Below the pieces are notes generated by a model, which was not told the origin of the DNA, did not search any database, and saw only the letters and a list, made by a program, of their open reading frames with translations. A program made the position numbers and the translations under genes. From Lacrimispora celerecrescens (GTDB lineage Bacteria; Bacillota; Clostridia; Lachnospirales; Lachnospiraceae), in NCBI RefSeq assembly GCF_000732605.1, contig NZ_JPME01000017.1:1-42461 (forward strand): 42,461 nucleotides of DNA, given 5' to 3'. How positions within the stretch are numbered: position 1 is the stretch's first letter; every line of letters begins with the position of its first letter. Of the stretch, positions 14,969 through 22,515 are shown piece by piece.

Positions 14969-15946
14969 ATGGGGGAATTTATGACAACAAGAATAATAGG
15001 AACAGGTTCAGCTGTCCCGGAGCAAGTGGTAACCAATGATGATCTGGCAAGGTTTGTGGATACCAGTGATGAGTGGATAAGAACCAGGACCGGAATAAAG
15101 GAAAGGCGGATCGCATCAGCGGAGTCGGGAACCTCTGATCTGGCCATACAGGCTGCAAAAGAGGCTCTTATCAATGCCGGTGTATCGGCAGATGAACTGG
15201 ATATCATTATTTTAGCCACTTCTTCTGCGGACTGCTGTTTCCCCAGCGGCGCCTGTGAGGTACAGGCGGCAATCGGAGCTTACAGGGCCGCGGCCTTTGA
15301 TTTAAGTGCGGCATGCTCCGGATTTGTTTATGCCTTAAATACGATACACGGTTTTTTTAAGGCCGGGATCTACCGGACCGGGCTTGTGATTGGGGCGGAC
15401 ACCTTAAGTAAGCTGATTGACTGGAATGACAGAGGCACCTGCGTTTTATTCGGTGACGGAGCCGGAGCGGCTGTGGTGCGGGCAGAAGAGAAGGGAATCC
15501 TTCACATGACCATGGGAGCGGATGGAACCAGGGGAGATGCCCTGGAATGCGGGGGAAGAACCACAGGAAACTTCCTAACTGGAAAGAAGCCGGAGCTTGG
15601 ATATATGACCATGGACGGCCAGGAAGTATTCAAATTTGCAGTCAAAACCGTGCCGGAGGCCATTAAACAGGTATTGGAAGAAAGCGGAACCGACATAGAA
15701 GAAATCAAATATTTTATTCTGCATCAGGCAAATTACCGGATTTTTGAATCCATCGCAAAACGGTTGAAGATACCTATGGAAAAGTTTCCTACCAATCTGG
15801 AACGGTTTGGGAACACATCAGGAGCAACTATACCAATCCTTTTGGATGAGATGAACCGGGAAGGAAAGTTACAGCGGGGAGATAAACTCATACTTGCTGG
15901 CTTTGGAGCAGGATTAACCTGGGGAGCCACTCTTTTGGAGTGGTAA
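14969..15946 (+). CDS. fabH: Beta-ketoacyl-ACP synthase III
   Basis: The 325-residue condensing enzyme has the catalytic triad Cys116 (SAACSGF), His252 (LHQAN) and Asn282 (GNTSGA). It joins acetyl-CoA or a branched primer to malonyl-ACP to start fatty acid synthesis in the cytosol. It is the first gene of an 11-gene fab/acc operon. The start at 14969 follows GGGAG by five bases. An in-frame ATG at 14981 with GGGGG before it is an alternative that would remove four residues. Confidence 0.96.
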   Translation: MGEFMTTRIIGTGSAVPEQVVTNDDLARFVDTSDEWIRTRTGIKERRIASAESGTSDLAIQAAKEALINAGVSADELDIIILATSSADCCFPSGACEVQAAIGAYRAAAFDLSAACSGFVYALNTIHGFFKAGIYRTGLVIGADTLSKLIDWNDRGTCVLFGDGAGAAVVRAEEKGILHMTMGADGTRGDALECGGRTTGNFLTGKKPELGYMTMDGQEVFKFAVKTVPEAIKQVLEESGTDIEEIKYFILHQANYRIFESIAKRLKIPMEKFPTNLERFGNTSGATIPILLDEMNREGKLQRGDKLILAGFGAGLTWGATLLEW

Positions 15947-15959
15947 TAATTTCAACTAA

Positions 15960-15978
15960 TACTTTGAAACTCAAAGTA
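15960..15978 (+). promoter_or_regulatory. FabT-like operator before acpP
   Basis: TACTTTGAAACTCAAAGTA is a perfect 8-3-8 palindrome with the same TTTGA-N3-TCAAA core as the site at the operon promoter. A possible weak internal promoter (TTGGAG, 16 bases, TAATAC at 15935-15962) would overlap its left edge. The site lies 44 bases before acpP. Confidence 0.75.
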
Positions 15979-16021
15979 ATAGAATAAAAATAATAAGAAT
16001 GAAAATGAAAGAGGAGATTGA

Positions 16022-16258
16022 ATGATGTTAGAGAAAATGCAGGAAATTATCGCAGAGCAGTTAAATGTGGAGGCAAGTAAAATTACCGCCGAATCCTCCT
16101 TCAAAGAGGACTTAGGAGCAGATTCTTTGGATTTATTTGAGCTTGTTATGGCTCTTGAAGATGAGTATTCTGTTGAAATCCCGTCTGAGGATTTAGAGAA
16201 ACTGACTACAGTTCAACAGGTTATGGACTATTTAAAAGCGAAGGGCGTGGAAGCGTAA
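16022..16258 (+). CDS. acpP: Acyl carrier protein
   Basis: This acidic 78-residue protein has the phosphopantetheine attachment motif [11 protein letters not shown] (Ser35) and the usual [16 protein letters not shown] helix. It carries the growing acyl chain between the Fab enzymes. GAGGAG precedes the start; a second ATG directly follows the first and could also be used. The stop overlaps the fabK start (TAATG). It has its own upstream palindrome and possibly its own promoter, which would suit the high demand for ACP. Confidence 0.96.
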   Translation: MMLEKMQEIIAEQLNVEASKITAESSFKEDLGADSLDLFELVMALEDEYSVEIPSEDLEKLTTVQQVMDYLKAKGVEA

Positions 16259-17181
16259 TGAAAACCAGAATTACCGAACTTTTGGGAGTGGAACATCCGA
16301 TCATCCAGGGCGGTATGGCCTGGGTGGCTGAGCATCATCTGGCGGCGGCCGTGTCGGAAGCCGGAGGTTTAGGCCTCATCGGCGGGGCAAATGCTCCCGG
16401 CGAAGTGGTACGGTCGGAGATCCGAAAGGCAAAGGAACTGACAGGGAAACCCATCGGCGTCAATGTCATGCTGTTAAGCCCTCATGCAGAGGATGTGGCA
16501 AAGGTAGTGGTGGAGGAAGGCATTAAGGTGGTGACCACCGGAGCCGGAAACCCGGAAAAATATATGGATATGTGGAAGGCAGCAGGAATCAAGGTGATTC
16601 CGGTGGTGGCTTCCGTGGCGCTTGCAAAGAGAATGGAGAAGTACGGCGCAGATGCAGTGGTGGCAGAAGGATGTGAATCCGGCGGCCACATCGGCGAACA
16701 GACGACCATGACATTAGTTCCCCAGATCGTGGATGCAGTATCCATACCGGTGATCGCTGCCGGCGGCATCGGAGACGGGCGGGGAATCGCTGCAGCATTC
16801 ATGCTGGGTGCAGAGGCTGTCCAGATCGGAACCAGATTTGTAGTTGCAAAGGAATCCATTGTCCATGACAACTACAAGCAGCGGATCATTAAGGCAAAGG
16901 ATATTGATTCTGCAGTAACCGGACGCAGCCATGGCCATCCCGTAAGGTCTTTGAGAAATCAGATGACCAGGGAATATGCTAGACTGGAAGAGGAAGGCAA
17001 GTCCTTTGAAGAATTGGAATATATGACCCTTGGAACTCTAAGAAAAGCGGTTCAAGAGGGGGATATCACAAACGGCACAGTTATGGCCGGACAGATTGCT
17101 GGTATGATTTCCAAGGAACAGACCTGCAAAGAAATGATTGATGAGATGATGGAACAGGCAGATCGATTGCTTGGCCGTTAA
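16258..17181 (+). CDS. fabK: Enoyl-ACP reductase II (FMN-dependent)
   Basis: The 307-residue TIM-barrel flavoprotein shows FabK features: HPIIQGGMAWVAEHHLAAAVSEAGGLGLIGG at the N-terminus, ESGGHIGEQTT with the conserved His, and the phosphate-binding stretches IAAGGIGDGRG and GAEAVQIGTRFV. It reduces trans-2-enoyl-ACP with NAD(P)H. It is the only simple enoyl reductase in the operon and there is no fabI, which is common in clostridia and would give resistance to FabI inhibitors. It overlaps the acpP stop and precedes fabD. Confidence 0.94.
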   Translation: MKTRITELLGVEHPIIQGGMAWVAEHHLAAAVSEAGGLGLIGGANAPGEVVRSEIRKAKELTGKPIGVNVMLLSPHAEDVAKVVVEEGIKVVTTGAGNPEKYMDMWKAAGIKVIPVVASVALAKRMEKYGADAVVAEGCESGGHIGEQTTMTLVPQIVDAVSIPVIAAGGIGDGRGIAAAFMLGAEAVQIGTRFVVAKESIVHDNYKQRIIKAKDIDSAVTGRSHGHPVRSLRNQMTREYARLEEEGKSFEELEYMTLGTLRKAVQEGDITNGTVMAGQIAGMISKEQTCKEMIDEMMEQADRLLGR

Positions 17182-17197
17182 AAAGGAGTTTATTATC

Positions 17198-18118
17198 ATG
17201 AGCAAGATTGCATTTATTTTCCCAGGCCAGGGTGCGCAGTACTGTGGTATGGGCCAGGATTTTTATGAGCAGACAAGGATTGGAAAAGAAACATATGATA
17301 TGGCTTCCAGCCTGCTTGGTTTTGACCTGCCAAAGCTTTGCTTTGAAAAGAATGACCGTTTGGATATTACGGAATATACTCAGGCAGCCATGGTAACCAC
17401 CAGCATTGCCATGATGCGGGTTCTGGAAGCAGAAAAGGGCATCAGACCGCAGGTATCTGCCGGTTTAAGCCTGGGAGAATACTGTGCGCTTGCGGCAGCA
17501 GGCGTCATGAGCGATGCAGATGCCATCCGAACTGTCAGGCAGAGGGGAATCCTTATGCAGGAAGCGGTTCCTAATGGGATCGGAGCCATGGCGGCTATTC
17601 TGGCACTGGATGCCTTAACGATTGAAGAAGTATTAAGCGGTATGGAGGGAGTCCAGATCGCTAATTACAACTGCCCAGGGCAGATTGTAATATCAGGTAA
17701 AAAAGAGGCTGTGGAAGCAGCAAATGAAAAGCTTTTGGCAGCAGGTGCTAAACGGGCGCTGATGTTAAATGTAAGCGGACCTTTCCATTCCTCCATGCTC
17801 ACCGGTGCGGGGGAAAAACTAGGGGAGGTGCTTAAGGGCGTGGAAATTAAAACCCCTCAGATCCCCTACGTGGCGAATGTGACAGCCCAGTATGTAACCG
17901 ACCGTGAAATGGTAAAGCCTTTGCTTAAAGAGCAGGTGTATTCTTCCGTGCGGTGGCAGCAGAGTGTGGAAACCATGGTGGCAGACGGTGTGGATACCTT
18001 TATTGAAATCGGGCCGGGTAAGACATTGGCCGGATTTATTAAGAAGATTACGAAGGACGCAAGAGTCTTTAATATAGAGAAACTGGAAGATATGGATAAA
18101 TTGATCAATTTTTCCTAA
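17198..18118 (+). CDS. fabD: Malonyl-CoA:ACP transacylase
   Basis: The 306-residue enzyme has the N-terminal FPGQGAQYCGMG, nucleophile Ser91 in GLSLGEY and partner His197 in GPFHSSM. It loads malonyl groups onto ACP. The start at 17198 (MSKIAFIFPGQG) is chosen because AAGGAG lies 10 bases upstream; nine extra residues upstream would overlap fabK and have no ribosome site. Confidence 0.96.
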   Translation: MSKIAFIFPGQGAQYCGMGQDFYEQTRIGKETYDMASSLLGFDLPKLCFEKNDRLDITEYTQAAMVTTSIAMMRVLEAEKGIRPQVSAGLSLGEYCALAAAGVMSDADAIRTVRQRGILMQEAVPNGIGAMAAILALDALTIEEVLSGMEGVQIANYNCPGQIVISGKKEAVEAANEKLLAAGAKRALMLNVSGPFHSSMLTGAGEKLGEVLKGVEIKTPQIPYVANVTAQYVTDREMVKPLLKEQVYSSVRWQQSVETMVADGVDTFIEIGPGKTLAGFIKKITKDARVFNIEKLEDMDKLINFS

Positions 18119-18160
18119 AGGTGAATCAAACTCCCTTTTAAGGATGCAGGAGGAAAGAAC

Positions 18161-18901
18161 ATGTTAGATGGTAAGATAGCAGTGGTGACCGGAGCCGCCA
18201 AAGGAATAGGAAGAGCAATTGCCGTAAAGCTGGCAGACCAGGGAGCAACCGTGATTATTAATTATAATGGTTCTAATTCCCAGGCCATGGAAGTAGTGAA
18301 GGAGATTGAAGAAAAGGGCGGTAAGGCAGAAGCCATTCAATGCAACGTAGCGGAATATGAAAGCGTGGGTGTATTTTTAGAAGGCGTGATAAAGAAATAC
18401 GGAAAGCTGGATATTCTTGTAAACAATGCAGGGATCACACGGGATAATCTGCTGATGAAGATGTCTGAGGATGACTTTGATGCGGTAATCAATACCAATT
18501 TAAAGGGAGTATTCAACTGCATGAAGCATGTAGCCCGCCAGATGATTAAGCAAAAGACCGGAAGGATCATAAATATTTCCTCTGTTTCCGGCGTGTTAGG
18601 CAATGCCGGGCAGGCAAATTACTGTGCAGCCAAGGCTGGTGTTATCGGTATCACCAAGTCTTTTGCCAGGGAGGTTGCAAGCAGAGGAATTACAGTAAAT
18701 GCAATAGCCCCTGGTTTTATCCATACGGCTATGACGGAGGTTCTGCCGGAAGCCATAAAGGCAGCATCCTTAGAACAGATCCCGATGAAACGTTTTGGAG
18801 CAGTAGAAGATATTGCCGGTGTGGCAGCATTTTTGGCATCAGAGGAAGCTGGGTACATCACTGGTCAGGTGATCAGTGTGGATGGCGGCATGGCTATGTA
18901 A
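18161..18901 (+). CDS. fabG: 3-oxoacyl-ACP reductase
   Basis: The 246-residue short-chain dehydrogenase has the cofactor motif TGAAKGIG (10-17), NNAG (88-91) and the catalytic residues Ser141, Tyr154 and Lys158 (YCAAK). It reduces 3-ketoacyl-ACP with NADPH. The typical FabG ending GQVISVDGGMAM is present. AGGAGG precedes the ATG at good distance. Confidence 0.96.
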   Translation: MLDGKIAVVTGAAKGIGRAIAVKLADQGATVIINYNGSNSQAMEVVKEIEEKGGKAEAIQCNVAEYESVGVFLEGVIKKYGKLDILVNNAGITRDNLLMKMSEDDFDAVINTNLKGVFNCMKHVARQMIKQKTGRIINISSVSGVLGNAGQANYCAAKAGVIGITKSFAREVASRGITVNAIAPGFIHTAMTEVLPEAIKAASLEQIPMKRFGAVEDIAGVAAFLASEEAGYITGQVISVDGGMAM

Positions 18902-18916
18902 GCGAGGAGAGATGGT

Positions 18917-20155
18917 ATGAAGAGAAGAGTGGTAGTAACCGGTATGGGGGCCATTACCCCAATCGGAAAAGATGTGGAGAGCTTTTGGAGTGGATTAAAG
19001 GAAAATAAGGTGGGGATCGGACCGATCACCCAGTTTGATACAACAGATTATAAGGCAAAGCTGGCTGCCGAGGTAAAGGATTTTGAACCAAAGGATTATA
19101 TGGATGTAAAGGCTGCGAAACGTATGGAGCGTTTTGCCCAGTTTGCCGTGGCGGCCTCAAAAGAAGCCTTGGAGACATCAGGCATTGACATGGAAAAAGA
19201 AGATCCTTACCGGGTGGGTGTAAGCGTTGGTTCTGGAATCGGAAGCTTACAGGCCCTTGAGAGAGAGAATAAAAAGCTTTTGGAAAAAGGACCTGGCAGA
19301 GTGAATCCTCTTCTGGTTCCTCTGATGATATCGAATATGGCAGCCGGAAATGTTGGAATCCAGTTCGGATTAAAAGGCAAGTGCATCAATGTGGTGACAG
19401 CCTGTGCCACTGGAACCCATTCCATTGGAGAAGCTTTCCGTTCTATCCAGTACGGAGAAGCTGATGTCATGGTGGCGGGAGGAGCAGAAGCAAGCATTAC
19501 TCCGATCGGCGTGGCAGGATTCACGGCTCTTACTGCACTTACAACTGCCGATGATCCCCTTCGTGCCTCCATCCCATTTGATAAAGACAGAAGTGGTTTT
19601 GTCATGGGAGAAGGAGCAGGCGTGGTTATTTTAGAAGAGCTTGAGCATGCTCTCTCTAGGAATGCGGTTATTTACGGTGAAGTGGTTGGTTACGGTTCAA
19701 CCTGTGATGCATACCACATCACTTCTCCTGCTGAGGATGGAAGCGGTGCGGCAAGAGCTATGACCGAGGCTATAAAGGATGCGGGAATTGCTCCTGAAGA
19801 TATTGATTATGTGAATGCCCATGGTACCAGCACTCATCACAATGATCTGTTTGAGACCTTGGCCATTAAGACTGCCTTAGGCGACCATGCAAAGGATGTA
19901 AAGATCAGCTCCACTAAGTCGATGGTGGGCCATCTATTAGGCGCTGCAGGAGGAATTGAGTTCATCGCCTGTGTAAAATCCATTGGGGATAGCTTTGTTC
20001 ATGCAACGGTCGGCCTTATAGAAGAGGGAGAAGGCTGTGATCTGGATTATACCAAAGGGGAAGGTGTTGCCTGTGATGTGACATATGCCATAAGCAACTC
20101 CCTGGGATTCGGCGGACATAATGCCAGCATTCTTGTGAAGAAGTTTGAACAATAG
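18917..20155 (+). CDS. fabF: Beta-ketoacyl-ACP synthase II
   Basis: The 412-residue elongating condensing enzyme has catalytic Cys163 (VTACATGTHSI), His302 (NAHGTSTHHND) and His339 (SMVGHLLGAAG). It extends acyl-ACP with malonyl-ACP and in many bacteria sets chain length. It is the operon's only FabF/FabB type enzyme, so it must also elongate any unsaturated intermediates. AGGAGAG precedes the start. Confidence 0.97.
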   Translation: MKRRVVVTGMGAITPIGKDVESFWSGLKENKVGIGPITQFDTTDYKAKLAAEVKDFEPKDYMDVKAAKRMERFAQFAVAASKEALETSGIDMEKEDPYRVGVSVGSGIGSLQALERENKKLLEKGPGRVNPLLVPLMISNMAAGNVGIQFGLKGKCINVVTACATGTHSIGEAFRSIQYGEADVMVAGGAEASITPIGVAGFTALTALTTADDPLRASIPFDKDRSGFVMGEGAGVVILEELEHALSRNAVIYGEVVGYGSTCDAYHITSPAEDGSGAARAMTEAIKDAGIAPEDIDYVNAHGTSTHHNDLFETLAIKTALGDHAKDVKISSTKSMVGHLLGAAGGIEFIACVKSIGDSFVHATVGLIEEGEGCDLDYTKGEGVACDVTYAISNSLGFGGHNASILVKKFEQ

Positions 20156-20165
20156 GAGGCAGTCT

Positions 20166-20645
20166 ATGGAGATTAATGATATTATCAGGCTGATGCAGGC
20201 TGTGAAGGAAAATGACTTAACCAGCTTTAGAATGGAAGAGGGAGACTTAAAGCTTTCCATTAAGAAAGAAAAAGAAAGAGAAATCGTGACAATATCCGGA
20301 AGTCCTGTTGTTCAGACAGAAATGGCAGCAGGTGTATTCTCCCAGCAGGCGATTCCGGCGTCCACTCCTTCCGGAATACCCGTGGAAGCGGCAGGAAATG
20401 ATATCTGTTCGGAAAAGCTTGTGTCTTCTCCTTTGGTGGGAACCTTCTATAATGCTTCGTCTCCGGAAAGTGAACCATTTGTAAAGGTTGGAGATCAGGT
20501 AAAGAAGGGTCAGGTCTTAGGAATCATCGAAGCCATGAAGCTGATGAATGAGATTGAGTGTGAATTTGATGGCGTGGTGGAAGCCATTTTAATAAGCAAC
20601 GAAGATGTGGTGGAGTACGGTCAGCCTCTGTTCCGTATCCGGTAA
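20166..20645 (+). CDS. accB: Biotin carboxyl carrier protein of acetyl-CoA carboxylase
   Basis: The 159-residue protein has an N-terminal helical region, a Pro/Ala/Ser-rich linker (about 45-85) and a C-terminal biotinyl domain with EAMKLMNEI (biotin on Lys125). It carries CO2 between the biotin carboxylase and carboxyltransferase. The start at 20166 follows TAGGAGG; the upstream extension lies inside fabF. A terminator-like hairpin follows 15 bases after the stop. Confidence 0.95.
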   Translation: MEINDIIRLMQAVKENDLTSFRMEEGDLKLSIKKEKEREIVTISGSPVVQTEMAAGVFSQQAIPASTPSGIPVEAAGNDICSEKLVSSPLVGTFYNASSPESEPFVKVGDQVKKGQVLGIIEAMKLMNEIECEFDGVVEAILISNEDVVEYGQPLFRIR

Positions 20646-20660
20646 GTAGTTGTGAAATCT

Positions 20661-20692
20661 AAGAGAGGCCCAGAGGCTGGGCCTCTCTTTTA
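20661..20692 (+). terminator. Terminator-like hairpin inside the operon, between accB and fabZ
   Basis: A 13-bp perfect stem (AAGAGAGGCCCAG with CTGGGCCTCTCTT) with a three-base loop is followed by TT and AAAA. No promoter is visible between it and fabZ, so the downstream genes depend on read-through. It may lower their expression or act as an mRNA processing or stabilising element. Confidence 0.78.
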
Positions 20693-20707
20693 AAAGCAGG
20701 AGGGCGC

Positions 20708-21133
20708 ATGATGTTAGGTATTAAGGAGATTCAAGAGATTATTCCCCACAGACACCCGTTTTTACTGGTGGACTGCATTGAGGAGTTCGAGCCTGGAGTG
20801 AGAGCGGTTGGATATAAATGTGTGTCATATAATGAACCTTTTTTTCAGGGGCATTTTCCGGCAGAGCCGGTAATGCCGGGAGTTCTGATTATAGAAGCCC
20901 TGGCACAGGTAGGTACAGTTGCAATGTTAAGCATGGAAGAAAATAAAGGGAAAATCGGTTATTTTGGTGGTATTGACAAAGCAAAATTCAAGCACAAGGT
21001 CATCCCGGGAGAAAGGCTTAAGCTGGAATGTGAGATCATTAAGCGCAAAGGCCCTGTGGGTGTGGGAAAGGCCACTGCAACCGTAGACGGAAAGTTGGCT
21101 GCCAGTGCGGAACTGACATTTATGATTGGGTAG
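20708..21133 (+). CDS. fabZ: 3-hydroxyacyl-ACP dehydratase
   Basis: The 141-residue hot-dog-fold dehydratase has [25 protein letters not shown] with catalytic His49, and Glu63 in IEALAQ. It removes water from 3-hydroxyacyl-ACP. No fabA is present, so FabZ supplies the trans-2-enoyl-ACP for both FabK and the FabX-like enzyme at the operon end. AGGAGGG precedes the start; a second ATG follows directly. Confidence 0.96.
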   Translation: MMLGIKEIQEIIPHRHPFLLVDCIEEFEPGVRAVGYKCVSYNEPFFQGHFPAEPVMPGVLIIEALAQVGTVAMLSMEENKGKIGYFGGIDKAKFKHKVIPGERLKLECEIIKRKGPVGVGKATATVDGKLAASAELTFMIG

Positions 21134-21142
21134 GTGAGCCTC

Positions 21143-22495
21143 ATGTTTGATAAGATTTTAATTGCCAACCGCGGTGAGATTGCGGTACGTATCATAAGGG
21201 CCTGCAGGGAAATGGGGATTAAAACGGTTGCCGTTTATTCTGAAGCGGATCGGGAGAGCCTTCACACCTTATTGGCCGATGAAGCAATCTGTATTGGTCC
21301 GGCCCCCTCGACCCAGAGCTATTTAAACATGGAGAGGATCCTCACAGCCACCGTAGCAATGAAAGCGGATGCCATTCATCCGGGCTTTGGTTTTCTATCG
21401 GAAAATGCAAGGTTTACGGAACTTTGTGAAAAGTGTAACATTACCTTTATCGGCCCTTCCGCAGCAGTGATAGGGAAGATGGGAAATAAATCTGAGGCCA
21501 GAAAGACCATGATGGAAGCAGGGGTCCCCGTAATCCCGGGCGGAAAAGAAGCGGTCCGCCGGGTGGAAGAGGCGAAAGCCATGGCGGAAAGGATCGGGTT
21601 TCCTGTTATGATCAAGGCTTCTTCAGGAGGCGGCGGAAAAGGTATGAGGATTTCCAGAAGCCTGGAGGATTTTGATGCTAATTTTAAGAATGCCCAGATG
21701 GAGTCCGTAAAGGGATTTTCCGATGATACTATGTATATTGAAAAATATATTGAAAAACCAAGGCATATTGAATTTCAGATTATGGCGGATAAGTTTGGAA
21801 ATGTAGTGCATCTGGGAGAACGTGACTGCTCCATTCAAAGGCGCCATCAAAAGGTGCTTGAAGAATCACCGTCAGCAGCTATCTCTGAGGAGTTAAGAAA
21901 CCGCATGGGAGAGATTGCGGTCCGCGCGGCCAAGGCTGTAAGGTATGAAAATGCAGGAACCATTGAGTTCCTTTTGGATAAACATAAGAATTTTTATTTT
22001 ATGGAAATGAACACCCGAATCCAGGTGGAGCATCCGGTAACGGAAATGGTAACCGGCCTGGATTTAATCAAGGAACAGATCCGTATCGCGGCAGGAGAGC
22101 CATTAAGTGTAAAGCAGGAGGATGTAGCCATTACAGGCCATGCCATTGAATGCAGAGTCAATGCAGAAAATCCGGCGAAAAACTTTATGCCCTGTCCGGG
22201 CCTAATAAAAAATGTTCATGTACCCGGAGGCAACGGAGTCCGCATAGACACACACATTTACAATGAATATAAGGTCCCGGCCAATTATGATTCCATGTTA
22301 ATGAAGATGATAGTCCACGGCAAAGACCGGGAGGAAGCCATCTTAAAGATGAGAAGTGCTCTTGGAGAACTGATCATCGAGGGGATTGAGACAAATGTGG
22401 ATTTTCAGTTTGATATCCTGAGTCATGAAGCTTACCGGGATGGAGATGTGGATACGGATTTTATCCCAAAATATTTCCCGGATTATGTCCGGTAG
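21143..22495 (+). CDS. accC: Biotin carboxylase subunit of acetyl-CoA carboxylase
   Basis: This 450-residue ATP-grasp enzyme has the standard length. It begins MFDKILIANRGEIAVRIIRA and has the glycine-rich ATP loop KASSGGGGKGMRI, HLGERDCSIQRRHQK and the catalytic MEMNTRIQVEHPVTE. It carboxylates biotin on AccB using bicarbonate and ATP. The ATG at 21143 has AGGTG six bases upstream; a GTG three codons earlier directly follows the fabZ stop and is less likely. Confidence 0.96.
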   Translation: MFDKILIANRGEIAVRIIRACREMGIKTVAVYSEADRESLHTLLADEAICIGPAPSTQSYLNMERILTATVAMKADAIHPGFGFLSENARFTELCEKCNITFIGPSAAVIGKMGNKSEARKTMMEAGVPVIPGGKEAVRRVEEAKAMAERIGFPVMIKASSGGGGKGMRISRSLEDFDANFKNAQMESVKGFSDDTMYIEKYIEKPRHIEFQIMADKFGNVVHLGERDCSIQRRHQKVLEESPSAAISEELRNRMGEIAVRAAKAVRYENAGTIEFLLDKHKNFYFMEMNTRIQVEHPVTEMVTGLDLIKEQIRIAAGEPLSVKQEDVAITGHAIECRVNAENPAKNFMPCPGLIKNVHVPGGNGVRIDTHIYNEYKVPANYDSMLMKMIVHGKDREEAILKMRSALGELIIEGIETNVDFQFDILSHEAYRDGDVDTDFIPKYFPDYVR

Positions 22496-22515
22496 GCAGG
22501 TAAAGGAGCAATCTT

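Noticed and set aside
16482-16871. 129-codon frame antisense to fabK
   Set aside because: A GC-rich shadow frame; fabK on the other strand is certain.
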